Of a stretch of DNA of 64,000 nucleotides, positions 16,838 to 30,000 are shown piece by piece. The DNA is from Bacteroidales bacterium (GTDB lineage: Bacteria; Bacteroidota; Bacteroidia; Bacteroidales; UBA4181): NCBI GenBank assembly GCA_031275285.1, contig JAISOY010000061.1, positions 1 through 64,000 of the forward strand, given 5' to 3'. The translations under genes were made by a program, and so were the position numbers. The notes under the pieces were generated by a model. That model was not told the DNA's origin. It was given only the letters and a program-made list of their open reading frames with translations, and made no database searches. The stretch's first letter is position 1; each line of letters starts with the position of its first letter.

Positions 16838-17923
16838 ATGGAAATCAATTTAAATATATCCGAACCTTTAATTCCTGGTATTGATTGCACTAAGCCGATA
16901 ATACTGGCCGGTTCATGTAGTGCCGAAACAGAAGAGCAGGTAATGGCTACGGCACGACAACTGTCTGAAAATGGGATCGAGGTATTCCGTGCGGGAATCT
17001 GGAAACCCCGTACCCGTCCGAATGCTTTTGAAGGAGTTGGTTCGATCGGATTGTCCTGGTTGAAACGGGTAAAAGAAGAAACCGGAATGAGGATTGCTAC
17101 TGAAGTGGCTAATGTAAAGCATGTATATGATGCTTTGAAAAACGGAGTGGATGTACTTTGGATCGGTGCAAGAACTTCAGCTAATCCGTTTGCCGTACAG
17201 GAAATAGCTGATAGCCTGAAAGGGGTAAATGTTACTGTCCTTGTCAAAAATCCTGTAAATCCTGATGTCGAACTATGGATTGGGGCACTGGAAAGAATAA
17301 ATGCAGCCGGGGTAACCCACCTTGGCGCTATACACCGTGGTTTTTCCAGCTACGGAAAAAGCGAATACCGGAACGAACCACACTGGCAGATCCCGATAGA
17401 ATTGCGTCGTCGTGTTCCGAATCTTCCGATCATTGTGGATCCGAGCCATATTGCCGGAAAGCGTGATTTAATAATGGATTTATGTCAATCTGCACTGGAT
17501 CTCAATTTTGATGGATTGATCATTGAATCACATTGCGATCCGGATAATGCATGGAGTGATGCTGCACAACAGGTTACTCCCGAACACTTAGATTATATTA
17601 TTAAAAATCTGGTGCTTCGGTCTCAGGACGTTGATAACAAAAAGGCAGTAACATTGGAAGAATTACGAATGCAGATTGATAAACTGGATGATGAAGTGTT
17701 ACATCTGATGGAACAAAGAATGGCCATTGCTGAAAAGATAGGTTTTTTCAAAAAGGAAAACAATGTTACTATTTTCCAGTCTAACCGATGGCAGGAATTA
17801 TTGAAACAACGGATCAATATCGGTTTGTCGAAGGGATTAAGTACTGACTTTGTTCAAAAGATTTATACAGCTATCCATGAAGAATCTATTCAACATCAAA
17901 AAGCGATCATGAATAAAAAATGA
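16838..17923 (+). CDS. Bifunctional 3-deoxy-7-phosphoheptulonate synthase / chorismate mutase type II
   Basis: The protein has 361 residues in two parts. The first ~265 form a KDSA/DAHP-synthase-type barrel: LAGSCSAETEEQ at about 25-36, FRAGIWKPRTRPNAFEG, WIGARTSANPFAVQE, and the metal/substrate motifs VDPSHIAGKRD and IIESHCDP. These condense PEP with erythrose 4-phosphate. A helical AroQ-type chorismate mutase follows (about 270-355: EELRMQIDKLDDEVLHLMEQR in part, AIAEKIGFFKKEN). This fusion is normal in Bacteroidota and provides both entry to the shikimate pathway and the chorismate-to-prephenate step. It shares the operon and attenuator with pheA and ends in a strong terminator. Confidence 0.95.
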   Translation: MEINLNISEPLIPGIDCTKPIILAGSCSAETEEQVMATARQLSENGIEVFRAGIWKPRTRPNAFEGVGSIGLSWLKRVKEETGMRIATEVANVKHVYDALKNGVDVLWIGARTSANPFAVQEIADSLKGVNVTVLVKNPVNPDVELWIGALERINAAGVTHLGAIHRGFSSYGKSEYRNEPHWQIPIELRRRVPNLPIIVDPSHIAGKRDLIMDLCQSALDLNFDGLIIESHCDPDNAWSDAAQQVTPEHLDYIIKNLVLRSQDVDNKKAVTLEELRMQIDKLDDEVLHLMEQRMAIAEKIGFFKKENNVTIFQSNRWQELLKQRINIGLSKGLSTDFVQKIYTAIHEESIQHQKAIMNKK

Positions 17924-17944
17924 TATTATATCAGTCAATACCTG

Positions 17945-17989
17945 AAAAAAACAATAGTTTTCCTGGACTTGGAAAACTATTGTTTTTTT
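17945..17989. terminator. Bidirectional terminator between the aromatic operon and the giant minus-strand gene
   Basis: A near-perfect hairpin: AAAAAACAATAGTTTTCC, loop TGGACTT, GGAAAACTATTGTTTTTT. A-tract and T-tract flank it on both sides, so it can serve the plus-strand aromatic operon and the convergent 12.9-kb gene ending at 18067. Confidence 0.88.
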
Positions 17990-18066
17990 ATTATGCCCAA
18001 TAATTTTGATTTTTTAAGTAGAACAGATATCCATTACTACTTCTTGATAACTATGCCTGGGATGAC

Positions 18067-21000
18067 CTAATTAGGTTTGTTCGGAACACGGTATACCGGA
18101 CCAGTATCCGTACGTGGTTTTATTAAAATGGATTTTGTTGCACTACCCTGGCAACCGTTGTCATCGGTTACAGTTACAGATACGGTTTTCGTTCCGGTAT
18201 CGCTCCATGTAAAGTGTTCCTGACCGGTAGTTCCGGCACCTTCCATGGTACCACCCGTACCGGAAGCGATTGTCCACTGATAAATATCATAACCGGCATC
18301 GGTATCGAATATTACGCGGTCACCGATACAGGCCTCGTCAACACTGTTGATGGCCGGAGTAATATCAGGACAGGCTTCGGATACGAAAATATTTACTCTT
18401 GCAGTGTCGCAGGTTGCAGGCATATTGGAACATAATGTGTAAGTAAAGCCATCGGTGCCGATATAGTTCTGATCGGGAGTATATGTAAACGTACCATTAG
18501 CTGCATTGAAGGTCAGCTGACCGTGGTCCGGTTGCCTGATAACAGTGGCCGTCGGAACAGCACCCTGTGGGTATATATCGTTTTTCAGGACACCCTCAGC
18601 AGTATTGGATACAGTCAACACATCGTTTTCAACCACAACATATATATCAGGAAGTGCCACATGATGACCGGCAGAAATCTCATCGGATAATACCGTAATA
18701 TGAACTTGTGCTTTAGTACAGGCACCGTCCGGATCACATATCCGGTAAGTAAATGTATCAACACCAGTAAATCCTGCATTGGGCGTATAACTGAATGTAT
18801 TGCCGTTTTGTGTCAATGTACCTCCGGATACTCCCGAAACAAGTACAGGTGTAGATAATGCGTCACCATCAGGATCTATATCGTTCTTCCGTACATCGGA
18901 ATCCGTCAATGATTGTCCCATTTTGATAAGATAATCATCATCCTGTGCAACAGGCGCACGATTAGTAGAAGTCCTTGCATCCAATATAGTGATACGTAAC
19001 CATGCTGAAACTGTAAATCCGCAATAATTGACCACGGAGTATTGAATACTGTCTTTTCCTGTGAAGTCTATGTCTGGCGTATATGTATAGTTGCCATCTT
19101 TTGTTACTGTAATATTTCCGTTTTTCGGAGCAGTATGACTTGATACTGTTTGTACTGATCGGTCACTTTCGAAATCGTCCCAGACAAAATTACCGGTAAC
19201 ACTTTGGTTGACATAAGTGTATATGCGGTTATCCACAGCCTGCGCGAAATTGAACTTTTCACTGATTTCTATTCCTTCCAGTACCGAAGTACAACCGTTT
19301 GCATCTGTAAGCAATACATTGTATGTACCTGTGGAAAGTCCCCGGATAGTATCAGCACCGGCAGTTACGGGTATAGTGGTCATCCCGCCGTCCATGCTTA
19401 ATGTTAAGGGTGATGCATCACCTTTGATCGACAGGTAGATATTTCCGCCGTCCATGCCGTTACATGTTGCATGATCAATACCGGTCAAACTAACTGATAC
19501 TCCTGTCGTATTGATAATGCGGACTGTGTCAGAAGTTTCGCATCCGTCTGCGTCTTTAGCAAATATTTTATGTAATCCGGCACTAAGGTTAACCATTTCA
19601 GGTGAGTTGGCCATTGCTACCCAGCCTTTTCCATTTAAACGGTAACTATATTCAGGGGTTCCCCCGGTAAGCGTAATACTTGCCGTGCCGTTTGTATTAC
19701 AGGCCGATGGCGTAACCTGGCTGAGCATCATTTTCAGCCCGGAAGTCGCTGTTATTTCTACTTCACCGGCTGTAGCGATACAGTTGTCAGCATCCATCAC
19801 ATTGATCACATACCTTCCGGCCGGGAAACTGGTGCCGAGCACTCCGTCAGCCGGAAGAACAGCATAACTACCGTTATTTATCTGGTAACGATAGGGCGAG
19901 ACACCTCCATTCACCCGAAGTTTAATAGAGCCATCGCTACTTGTACAGTTTCCTGCGTTACCAGTCTGAACGGTTGCACGGAGATTACTGTTGGCCGGAT
20001 TCAGATTAACAGGATTACTGACAGATGGGGCACAACCCGCATAAAGTTTATCTTTAACATATACACGATAACTGCCTGCAGTAAGATTTTCAATCAGGCC
20101 ATTCGCCGGAAGGTCAGTATATGTTGCACCACCGTCGATACTGTACTGGTAGTCGCCACTACCGCCTGTTACGGTAAGCATGATACTTCCGTAGTCTGTC
20201 CCGCATTCGGGTAATGAAGTAACGCTGATCGAACCTATTTGCGGCATTTTGTTCACATTAACACCAAAGTACACTCCTTCGGAGTCACAGCCTGATCCGC
20301 TGCTCGCAATAGCCCAGTATAACGTTCCTTCCTGTAGCGTCACATAGAATGGTGTTTGGCTGGAAAGGAAGGTCAGGCTGCCGTCGGATTCTTCCCTGTA
20401 GAAGGACATTGTACCGCTACCGGTTGTTTCCCTGAAGAAATGACTCAGCTCAACCCGTGTGCCTTCGCAAACAGTAGTGTCACTGTTGCCGGTAAGTTCC
20501 AGCACAGGTATCTGGTTGACACGTACCGGGAAATATGTCCGGCTCAGTTCCCTTGGCGGACTGGTTGGTAGGCTGTATTGCGCCCATACGGTATAGTCGC
20601 CTTCTTTCGGCCACACGACCCTGGCTACATTTTCGTTGACATAGTTCACTTCGGAAGAACCTTCGAGAGGGATACGTACCGGCGTGGCTCCCGATACGCC
20701 GTCGGGCTTGATCACATTCCATTTGTAAGTCTGCATACCCGGAACGGTGTGATAATACGAGGTGTCGGCCTGGCAGATGGTGTCAGTACCCATGATGGTA
20801 GCCAGCGGGAAGATTCCTGTTTCGCAGAACGCATTCCCCCTTACCACGACTACCAGTTGTTTTTCCAGTTCAATATAAACGCTGTCGAACAGGAAGTCCA
20901 TCGTATCCGAAGGAGCTACGAGTGTCGAAAGGTGCACGAACGAACGTACTAATGTGTCGTCCGGAGTGAGTGTGCTGCTGTTGTCCCTGTCCACATAGAA

Positions 21001-24000
21001 ATCGAAGAAGAGTGAATCGCCGGCATAGAATTGTGTTTCCGCTTTCAGGAAAATATCCCCGTACCACAGGTCGTCAATTGTCCTTCCAAAACTGGCATCG
21101 GTAACACTGAACCTGTAACGTTCCACATCCATTGTCGGATAAACGCCTCCGCGCGTGGAGTTGAAAGCGCATTTTATGCCACGACACTCAGCAGAGTCGG
21201 TGTAGATAATCTCGCTATAGAAATCGTATGTGCCGCAAAGCGCGCCAATTGCATGGAATTTAAGTTCAACAATGATTTCATCACCTTCCTTGAGGCCGGA
21301 TAATACCGGCAGGCCGAACTCAACTCCGAACTGATCGATAATGGTTGTTATATGGCTTCTGTCGGGTGCGTTTTGTACCGGCTTATAACTTTCCGGTACT
21401 ACTGTCATTCCTTGCGGTATCAGCGCCACCATAGACTCTTTCTCGCCGGTAAGCTGGTCGCCATGTACTACCGCCCGCAGCTGCCATGTTACCGTGTCAT
21501 TGGTATTGTTGGTTACCATGTTGTGGCTGAACGTACTGAACAATTCGTATGTGTTCAGGTTCGCAGCATCCTGCTCGGTATAGAATATTGCCGTGGGAGC
21601 GGTAATTACCGGTAGTTTATTATCGCATCCGTCCGTGGCATAGAGATAGAAGTCCATGGGCGAACCGCTGTAGAAATCACATTCGGCAGCTACGGTTATC
21701 TGTACCTGCAACGAATCGCCATGTTGCAGTATATCCGGTAAATTCCATGTTGTTCCGGTAATATCGACCACAGAATCCGTCAATTCCGTCCATACACCCG
21801 AATTGTAGGGTTGCATTACAGATGCGCCCTTTATGGTCAATCCTGAGGCGTAGGTATCGTGCAACCTGAGTTGGAGATTGCTCAGGTCGCCCTCTTCGGT
21901 CGCCTTAATTTTCACCACATACATGGTGTCAACGCAGATTCCCTGATAACCTGACGGTTGATCTATCACTTCAAGCGATACATCGGTAAGCACCGGATGT
22001 ATTTGCAGGAATATGGTATCGGCAATATAACCACATACGGGCGAGCCATTATTAGCCATATCCCTTGCTCTTACAAACAATTTGACAGTGGTTCCTGCTT
22101 CCGTCGGGCCGGGAGTATAAGTTACATCCGCTACAAGGGCGCTTGGCGAAAACTGTGTTGTTACGGTTTCGTTCAATACTCCGTTTTTGTCATACCAACC
22201 ATACCACATTTCGCCGGTATAACTCGAAACGGCATTTAACCTGACGGTGCTGTTGTCACAGACACTCGTTCCGTCCGGCGCTTCGATATGCAGGGTTGGT
22301 TTCGCTAATACTTCTACTGTGATGTATTCCTGCATACTCGTACAACCGTTAACTTTGCTCTTAGCCTGCACGAAGTAAGTATTCGTTCCTGCCGGAGGCG
22401 TTACGGCAGTCGGATCGGCTATTTCTGTCGTTCCATCGATATCGAGGAAAGTATAATCTACCATATTGTCATCAGGGATCGCATCCGTCAGATCCACGAC
22501 AGTGCCTTCGCATAACATTTCCGGATTGGTCACATTAAACACCGGTAATGCAAATCCCGTGATTTTAATCATTTTGGTCGTGCTCAGGCAACCATTCGGT
22601 TGGGTAACTGCCTGCACATAGAAAGTGGTGTCGCCGGCGGCAATCATCACAGCATCGGGATCATCAACGGGAGTTACCCCATCGTTCTGATAGAAATTAT
22701 ATGCTGCGGATATATTGGACGCAACTAATTCTGCCAGATTGAAAGTGTGTTCGGCACAGACGGCGGTATCTCTCACCGAAATTACCGGGTTAGGGTTCGC
22801 AATGATAGTGAACGTATAAGTTTCGCCGTTGCAACCTCCTGCCTTCGCTAATACCGTGATGGTAGCCGTATCGGGCAATGCACTGGTATTGGTTACCGTA
22901 AATGCCGGTATAGAGGACGATGTTCCGCTTGCCGCCAACCCGATACCTGTTTTGTTGTTTGTCCACACGTATGTGGTTCCTGCCATCGTGCTGTAGAAAG
23001 TTACCGGCAATGATTCGTTCCCGTGGCATACTCCCTGTTCGGGAACATCGAAGGTTACAACCGGTATCGGTTTCCCGGTAACGGTGATCATCTTCATTTT
23101 CATCTCGCTCTTGCAACCCGTCGAATTATCGGTAGCCTGCACGAAATAAATGGATCCTGCAACCGGAACCCTCACGGCTTCGGGTGTAGCTACGGGCGTT
23201 TCCTGGTCATTTTCGTAGAAAATATAGGTCAACGAAGGATTTACAGGTACGGTTGTCCGCAGATCCACTGTTTCGCCCGGGCAAACAGCATCCGGATCGG
23301 TTACAGTAAAGTCGGGAGTTTCGTTCACGGTAAGGCCGGTGAAACTTGCTGTCCCCACACAAGTGGTCGAATTATCGACAACTTCAAGGTCTAACTGATG
23401 CGTTACATTATAATCCCAGTGAACTACCACAGAGTCAAGGTCAAACTCAACGATACTACCGCCTGTGATCGACCATGTATAAGTATAGCCGGTAGCATCA
23501 CCCGGTAAACCGGTTGCCTTATAGGTTGTCTCTACTCCTTCGCATACAACGGTTGCACCTGTGATGCCCGGTGTGGGCGGGATTTGTACTGTCACAACGG
23601 AAGCCTCACTCAATTCGCTTTCGCAACCTTCGGCAGTGAATCCCTGTACGGTAAAGCTACCTGCCTGTGTTTCATCTATGGTAATGGTAGCTGTGACGGC
23701 AAATGCTACACCATCCCTGTACCACTGGTAGGTGTTGTAATCCGACGCTTCCAGCGTTACGCTGCCGGTGCTGCAAATATGGCCGTTGTCGGGTGTCATG
23801 GCAACGGACGGAGCCGCCGGTTTCGGGCCAATCAGTATTTCGGCCTCATTGCTTTCAGAATTGCCGCAACTTGATTCCACCACATATTTCAATTTCTTAC
23901 CATGATCGGCGTCCGTAAATCTCTTGGTTGTCAGGTCAACGCGCACGCCGTCGAATAGCCAGTATACATCGCCTCGTGTTGCGCCCCGGTCATTAACAAT

Positions 24001-27000
24001 CACTGTTCCAGGAGTCAACAAACCGCCCGTGCATACCGTGAAATCATCGGCAATGCCGAGGATAACCGGTGGAGCATTTACCGTAACGGCTACGCCGATT
24101 GTGGTATCATTGCCGCAGGCAGAAGTAATGAAATAGCTCAATAAACTGCTGTTGTCGGCATATGTGAGGTCGGTCGTTGCCGGATCAAACGGAAGATTGT
24201 CCAGCAACCAACCCTGGCTAATAACAGGCGTACCATATTCGGTAACCACAGGTATTTGCGGGGTTATTTTATTGCCTTCGCAGATGGCGGCAGGAACTGT
24301 AACTATGCCTATTGTGGGTTTGTCGGTTACTGTAATATTGATGCTTACCGTAGTTTCGCATTTCGATGCCGTATGTACCACTTTCAGTTCAAGCGTCGGA
24401 GCGCCGCCCTGTTCCCATCTTACATTTACGGAAGCATTAATGTTGCTGCCTTGTATGGTACCGCCGCTGGCAGTCCATTCGTAAATGTAGTCTGCCGGGT
24501 TTCCGGTGAGGCCGCCAATGGTGTAATTTTCAATCACATCGTCGCATACGGAGATTGAACCTAAGATAACAGGCACAAGTGCAGCCTGTACGCTAACTGT
24601 TGAAGGTGCGCTCAATTCGCTCTGGCAACCGTCGGCGCTGGTTCCCTCCACGGTATAACTTCCCGTTTGGGTTTCGTCAACGGTGATGGTTGCGTTGGTG
24701 GAGAATGCTACGCCATCCTTGTACCACTGGTAAGTGGCATAGTTGGCTGTAGAAAGGGTTACGCTTCCCGTACTGCAGATAATTCCGTTGAGCGGACTCA
24801 TCACGATGTCGGGAGCTGTCGATTTGGCTTCGAATTGCAGCGTTGCTTCGTTACTTTCGAAAGTTCCGCAATCCGATTCCACCACATATTTCAGTTTTTT
24901 GCCTTCGTCGGATGATCCGAATACTTTAGTAGCGAGGTCTACCCGAACGCCGTCGAACATCCAGTAAGCATCGCTCACCGTAGCGCCGCCGGTTACAACA
25001 GGCGTGGTGATGGTCAACCGCGTATCTAAACAAACGGTTTGCGGGTCGGCAATATCCGTGATGCGGACGGCATTCACCGTGATGGCGACTGCCAGCGTGG
25101 TATCGTTGCCGCAAGCCGAAGCTGCGTAATATTGCAGCATCTTGCCGTGGTCATCATAAGTAACCGCAGTGGCCGGATCGAATGCCACTCCGCCGAGTAG
25201 CCAGCCCTGTGTGGTGACGGGTGTTCCGCGTTCAGTAACGGACGGAACCTGCGGGCTTATCTTACTGCCTTCGCAAACAGCAGCGAGTGCGGTGATGCTA
25301 CCTAGCAACGGTTTAGCATGAACGGTAATCCGGACGCCTTCGCTGATGGTTTCGCCTGATCCGCTTATTACTTTATATTGCAGTATTTTATTGTTATCGG
25401 TATAGGTCATTGTTGTCATAGCCGGATCGAATACCACTCCGCCGAGTAGCCAGCCTTTACTGACCAATGTCGCTCCGTGGAGATCGTAATCCGGTTCGGT
25501 TACTATGAGCAAATCGCCTTCACATACAGGAGCGGGCACAACGGGCTTGTCCACTGTAGGCTTACCTATAACGCTGATGATAATACTTGTACTTGCCGAA
25601 CAGCCATTGCTATTGGTGACAGTATAGGTGATTTCATGATCACCTTCGCCGGCTATGGCAGGATCGAAGAATGCTTTTCCTGCACTGGTTACCACGCCTA
25701 AGCCTGAAAAATCAGTATGAATGACATCACCACCAAAAACAGGAGTTCCGGTAAGGATGAATGTTCCTGAAGCGATACCTACTACCGTTTGTGTGTTGGT
25801 GATTTCCGGTTCGGGAGCCTGTAATACGATAACCATTACCGAATCCTTGCCGGCGCAATTAACATCTGCTATAGAATATACAATCCAGTGTTCGCCGGTT
25901 CCGGCTTCAACAGGATCGAACATGTTTCCGTTCATTCCGTTACCGGTTAAAGTACCACCGGCAGGATATACATCAATGATGATGGGCGCTTCGTTGGAAC
26001 AAATGGTTGCCGGAACATTGCTGAATGAAATATCCGGAGCGGGCAATACATTTATTTCAATGCTGTCCGCATTTGGGCAACCCTTATTGGTCACCGTATA
26101 GTATATCCGGTGCTGGCCGCTTCCGGAAAGAACAGGATCGAATGTTGAACCGGTTACGCCGTTACCACTGAATGTGCCACCTGCCGGAATTGCCGTCAGG
26201 GTTATCGAAGCATCGAACTGGCATATAGCCATGTTGTCCGTTGTGGTAATATCTACTGCTACTTTCTGCCCTACGCTTACCGTGACTTTCACCCGGTCGC
26301 TTTCGCAAAGGTCTTCGGAACTAACGTTGACCCAGACTTCGTAATCGGCTGTCAGTGCCGGCGTTTCAAATGTATCGCCCCTGCCGAGCAGGTTGCCGTC
26401 CGTAGCAGCATCCCACCATTTGAATTCGGGGTTGGCAACGGCTGCTGAGGCTACGGTGAGTATTGCCGTTTCTCCTTCGCATATACCGACATCTTCTGCT
26501 GTCGGCGCAGGAGCTTTATCTGTCGCAAGCCTGATTACCACCGGATCGGATGTTTTTGTGCAACCTGCCTGGGTGGTTACCGTTACGGTATGTGTACCCG
26601 GCGCTGCATCCTGCACACGGGTGGTGGCGCCGTTTGACCATATGTAGCGGTACGTCTGGCCATTCGGGGCTTCGTTGGCACTAAGGGTTATCTGCTCACC
26701 AGGACATACGGTGAATGTTCCGGCAGGTGAAATAATAGCTTCGGGAGTAAGATTCACCGTTACCTTAACGCTTGGTGAATATACCTTGCAACCTTTATTG
26801 TCGGTAAATACCATCATGTATTCGCCGGATTCGGTTACAGTAAGTTGTTGCCATGTTCCAACCGAAGTGGTGTCGGTTTCAGTCCAGCGCACCCATTCGT
26901 AAAATCCGGTGGTTGAGCGGCTACTGGTGAGTGTTACACTACCACCTTCGCAGAAGGTAGTGGTACCGCTGGTAGTAATGGACGGGGCAAGCAATGTAGA

Positions 27001-30000
27001 GCCGTCGCGAACTTCAACGCGCTGCGAAGTAATTTCGCACAGTTCGCCTTCCACAAGCGCGGAAACCGTTACGCGGTAATAGCCGGCCTGGGTTACGATA
27101 ATGCTCTTGGTGGTTTCGCCGGTGTTCCATTTATAGGTAACGTCGCGTCCCTGCGAATCGAATGCTTCGAGTTTCACCCAGCCGCCTGCTTTGCAAATAC
27201 TGACGGGGCCGGCAGGATATACTTCCACAGAGGCGGATGACAGGCTGCTCAGTTCGAGTGTTTCCGATCTGTTGCTACAGCCTGTAATCGTATCGGTAAT
27301 TGTCACTGCATAATTACCATTTTCGTCTATTACGATACCGAAGGTGTTTCCGTCAGGGTAATTCTCCCATACGCCTGGCGAAGTCTCCCATGTCCAGTTA
27401 TACTTATACAGGTCGGATTTGGTGGAAATAAGCGCTACCGTGAGGTCGGGACAAATATTGTTGGAACCGACCACGGTAATGTCGGGTTGGCGTGGAGCCA
27501 TGTTCACGTAAATATTCTTGTTGGGCGAACGGAAGACACAACCCTCGGGATAGGTGATCTCTACCCAGTAGGTTTGCGTACCGAAACGTGCCGGTGCATC
27601 ATAAACAATGGAAGATGTGGTTTCGGTCGTGTTCCATAAATAAGAAGAACCGGCAGGTGCATCAACTGAAAGTGTCAGCTTATCGCCCTGGCAGATGGTA
27701 TCCTTTGCGGAAACGATCACCGGCGAATAAACGGGTTTAACCGTAACGTCGATACTGTCTTTCTGGACGCAACCGTTCGCATCGGTTACGGCAACAATAT
27801 ACCGGTCTTCGACATTCGCATAGATCGACCGGGTAACAGCTCCTGTATTCCACAGATATGCTTCGCCGGCTGTTACGGTAAGCCTTACCGAATCGTATGC
27901 ACAGATATTCAGGTCGCCATTGGCAGAAATTACCGGCTTGGTGGTCGCAAAATCCGTGATGTATATCGTATTGGTGGTTTCAACACAACCACTCGTGCCC
28001 GTTACTTCGGCATAATATGCGCCTGCCGTTGTGGCGATGAACGTATCGTTGGTCCATGCAGGATTGTTGTTCCATACAAATGTGCTGCCTGCTTCGGCGC
28101 CATCTATAAAAAGGGCAATGCTTCCGCCGGGGCACAACTGGGTTCTGTCGTCTTCCGACCTGGCAAATACAAAATTGTCCGCCAGCATCACTACCATGGT
28201 ATCCGATACTGCACTGCAAGTAGTGGCATATTCAACAGCAACTACATATTTTCCGGTATCGGCAAGTGTAATGCTACGGGTTTCCTCGCCGGTATTCCAA
28301 TAATATGCCATCGCTGCGGTTGATTCCAGTGTTACCAGTGTTATCTGGTTGGGGCATATCCTGATGGTGTCGTTGGTAATCGTAAAGTTGGATGAAATAA
28401 TCGGTTTTTCCGGGGCTGCTGCCTCAGTTACCGTTACCGGCGCCGATACGAACTGGCATCCTTCGGCAGTGGTAATGATGACGGAATAGCTTCCGGCTGT
28501 TGTAACATTGATATCCGGGGCTGTTTCTCCGGTCGACCATCTGTGAGTGTATGATTCATCCACAGGCGTTACCATCAAAGTAAGCGGTTCGCTGCCGCAG
28601 ATCACGGCATTGCCGGCATCCACTATAGGAGTGATTTCTTCCACGCCGGTTACTTCAATCGCATCGGCCTGTACGGCACAGCCGTTGGCGTCATAAGCGA
28701 CGGCCGAATAACTTCCCGTATCGGCATAAGCCACAATAATACTCTGCGTGGTTTCGCCGTTGCTCCATAACCATGTATCACCCGCGCTGATGCTTAATGT
28801 TACCGTTGTACCGGGGCACAAATCCAATTGTCCGGATACGGCCTGTATTTCGGGTTGGATGGTTACGGCCACTTCAGTGAGTGCAAAATCTGCCGTTGAT
28901 GTACAACCATAAGCATCCTCCACCTTAAGGGTATAGGTTCCCTCAGCGTTCACCGTAATGGCTTGCGACTCCTCACCGGTCGACCAGGTGTATTTCGTTG
29001 CATCGGCAGCGGTGAGCGTCACGGAACCACCTTCACATAATACGGGATGCGATGCGGTGATGGCTGCCAAGGGGATTGTGGAGTTGTTCGAATTAACGGT
29101 TATTGCAGGTGCAGCAAACTGACAGCCCAATGTGTCAAGTACGGCATGATATACACCTGTTTCGCCGGCCTGTACTGTTGTGCCTGTTTCTCCCGTAAGG
29201 ATAGCGCCGTCCTTATACCACTGTATGTTGCCTGTGTGCGGCGCCAGTGAAAGGGTAACAGGCGTGTCGTAACATATGGTCAGACCATCGGGATATGAAA
29301 TTTCGGGGCGAACGTCGTGTACGATGATTTCCGCTGAATCGGCCGTAGCCTGGCAACCGTTGGTATCGGTGATGCGCACGGTATATTTCCCGGCTTCCGA
29401 TACGGAGATGGATTGTGATGTTGCACCGTTACTCCATTGATATGCTGTTGCTCCATCGTTGGCTGTTAAAGTCTGACTGATTCCGAAACATATTTCCGTT
29501 GTTCCGGCCGGTGTGATCGTTGCTACAGGAGCGACGGCTGTTCCGTCGATCAGTGTAACCGGATCGGAAGTAGCCTGACAGCCGTTAATGTCAGTGATGG
29601 TTACTGTGTAATTGCCGCCCTGGGTTAACCAGACGGTTCGGGTTGTAGCACCGTTACTCCACAGGTATTCGTGCGACTCGCTCGAACGAAGGGCAACCGA
29701 ACCGCCAACGCAAATCACGTTGGAACCTTCGATGGTAATGACCGGTTGCGGTATGTTTGTGATAAATTCGGCATAGAATACGGCTGAGGTATCCACGCAA
29801 CCTTCGGCGGAACCGAAACTGACCAGGCGAAATTCGCCTGATGTGGAAACCTGTATGTATTCATCCGTAGAATGGTCTCTCCAGTCTGCTCCGTCATAAC
29901 GTTGCCATTGCCGGCTATTGGCAGGCGAAGCGGTCAGCACGAGTTCTTTACCCACACATATAGGCATGACGCTTGTGGTCGAAATGACCGAAGGTTCCAG

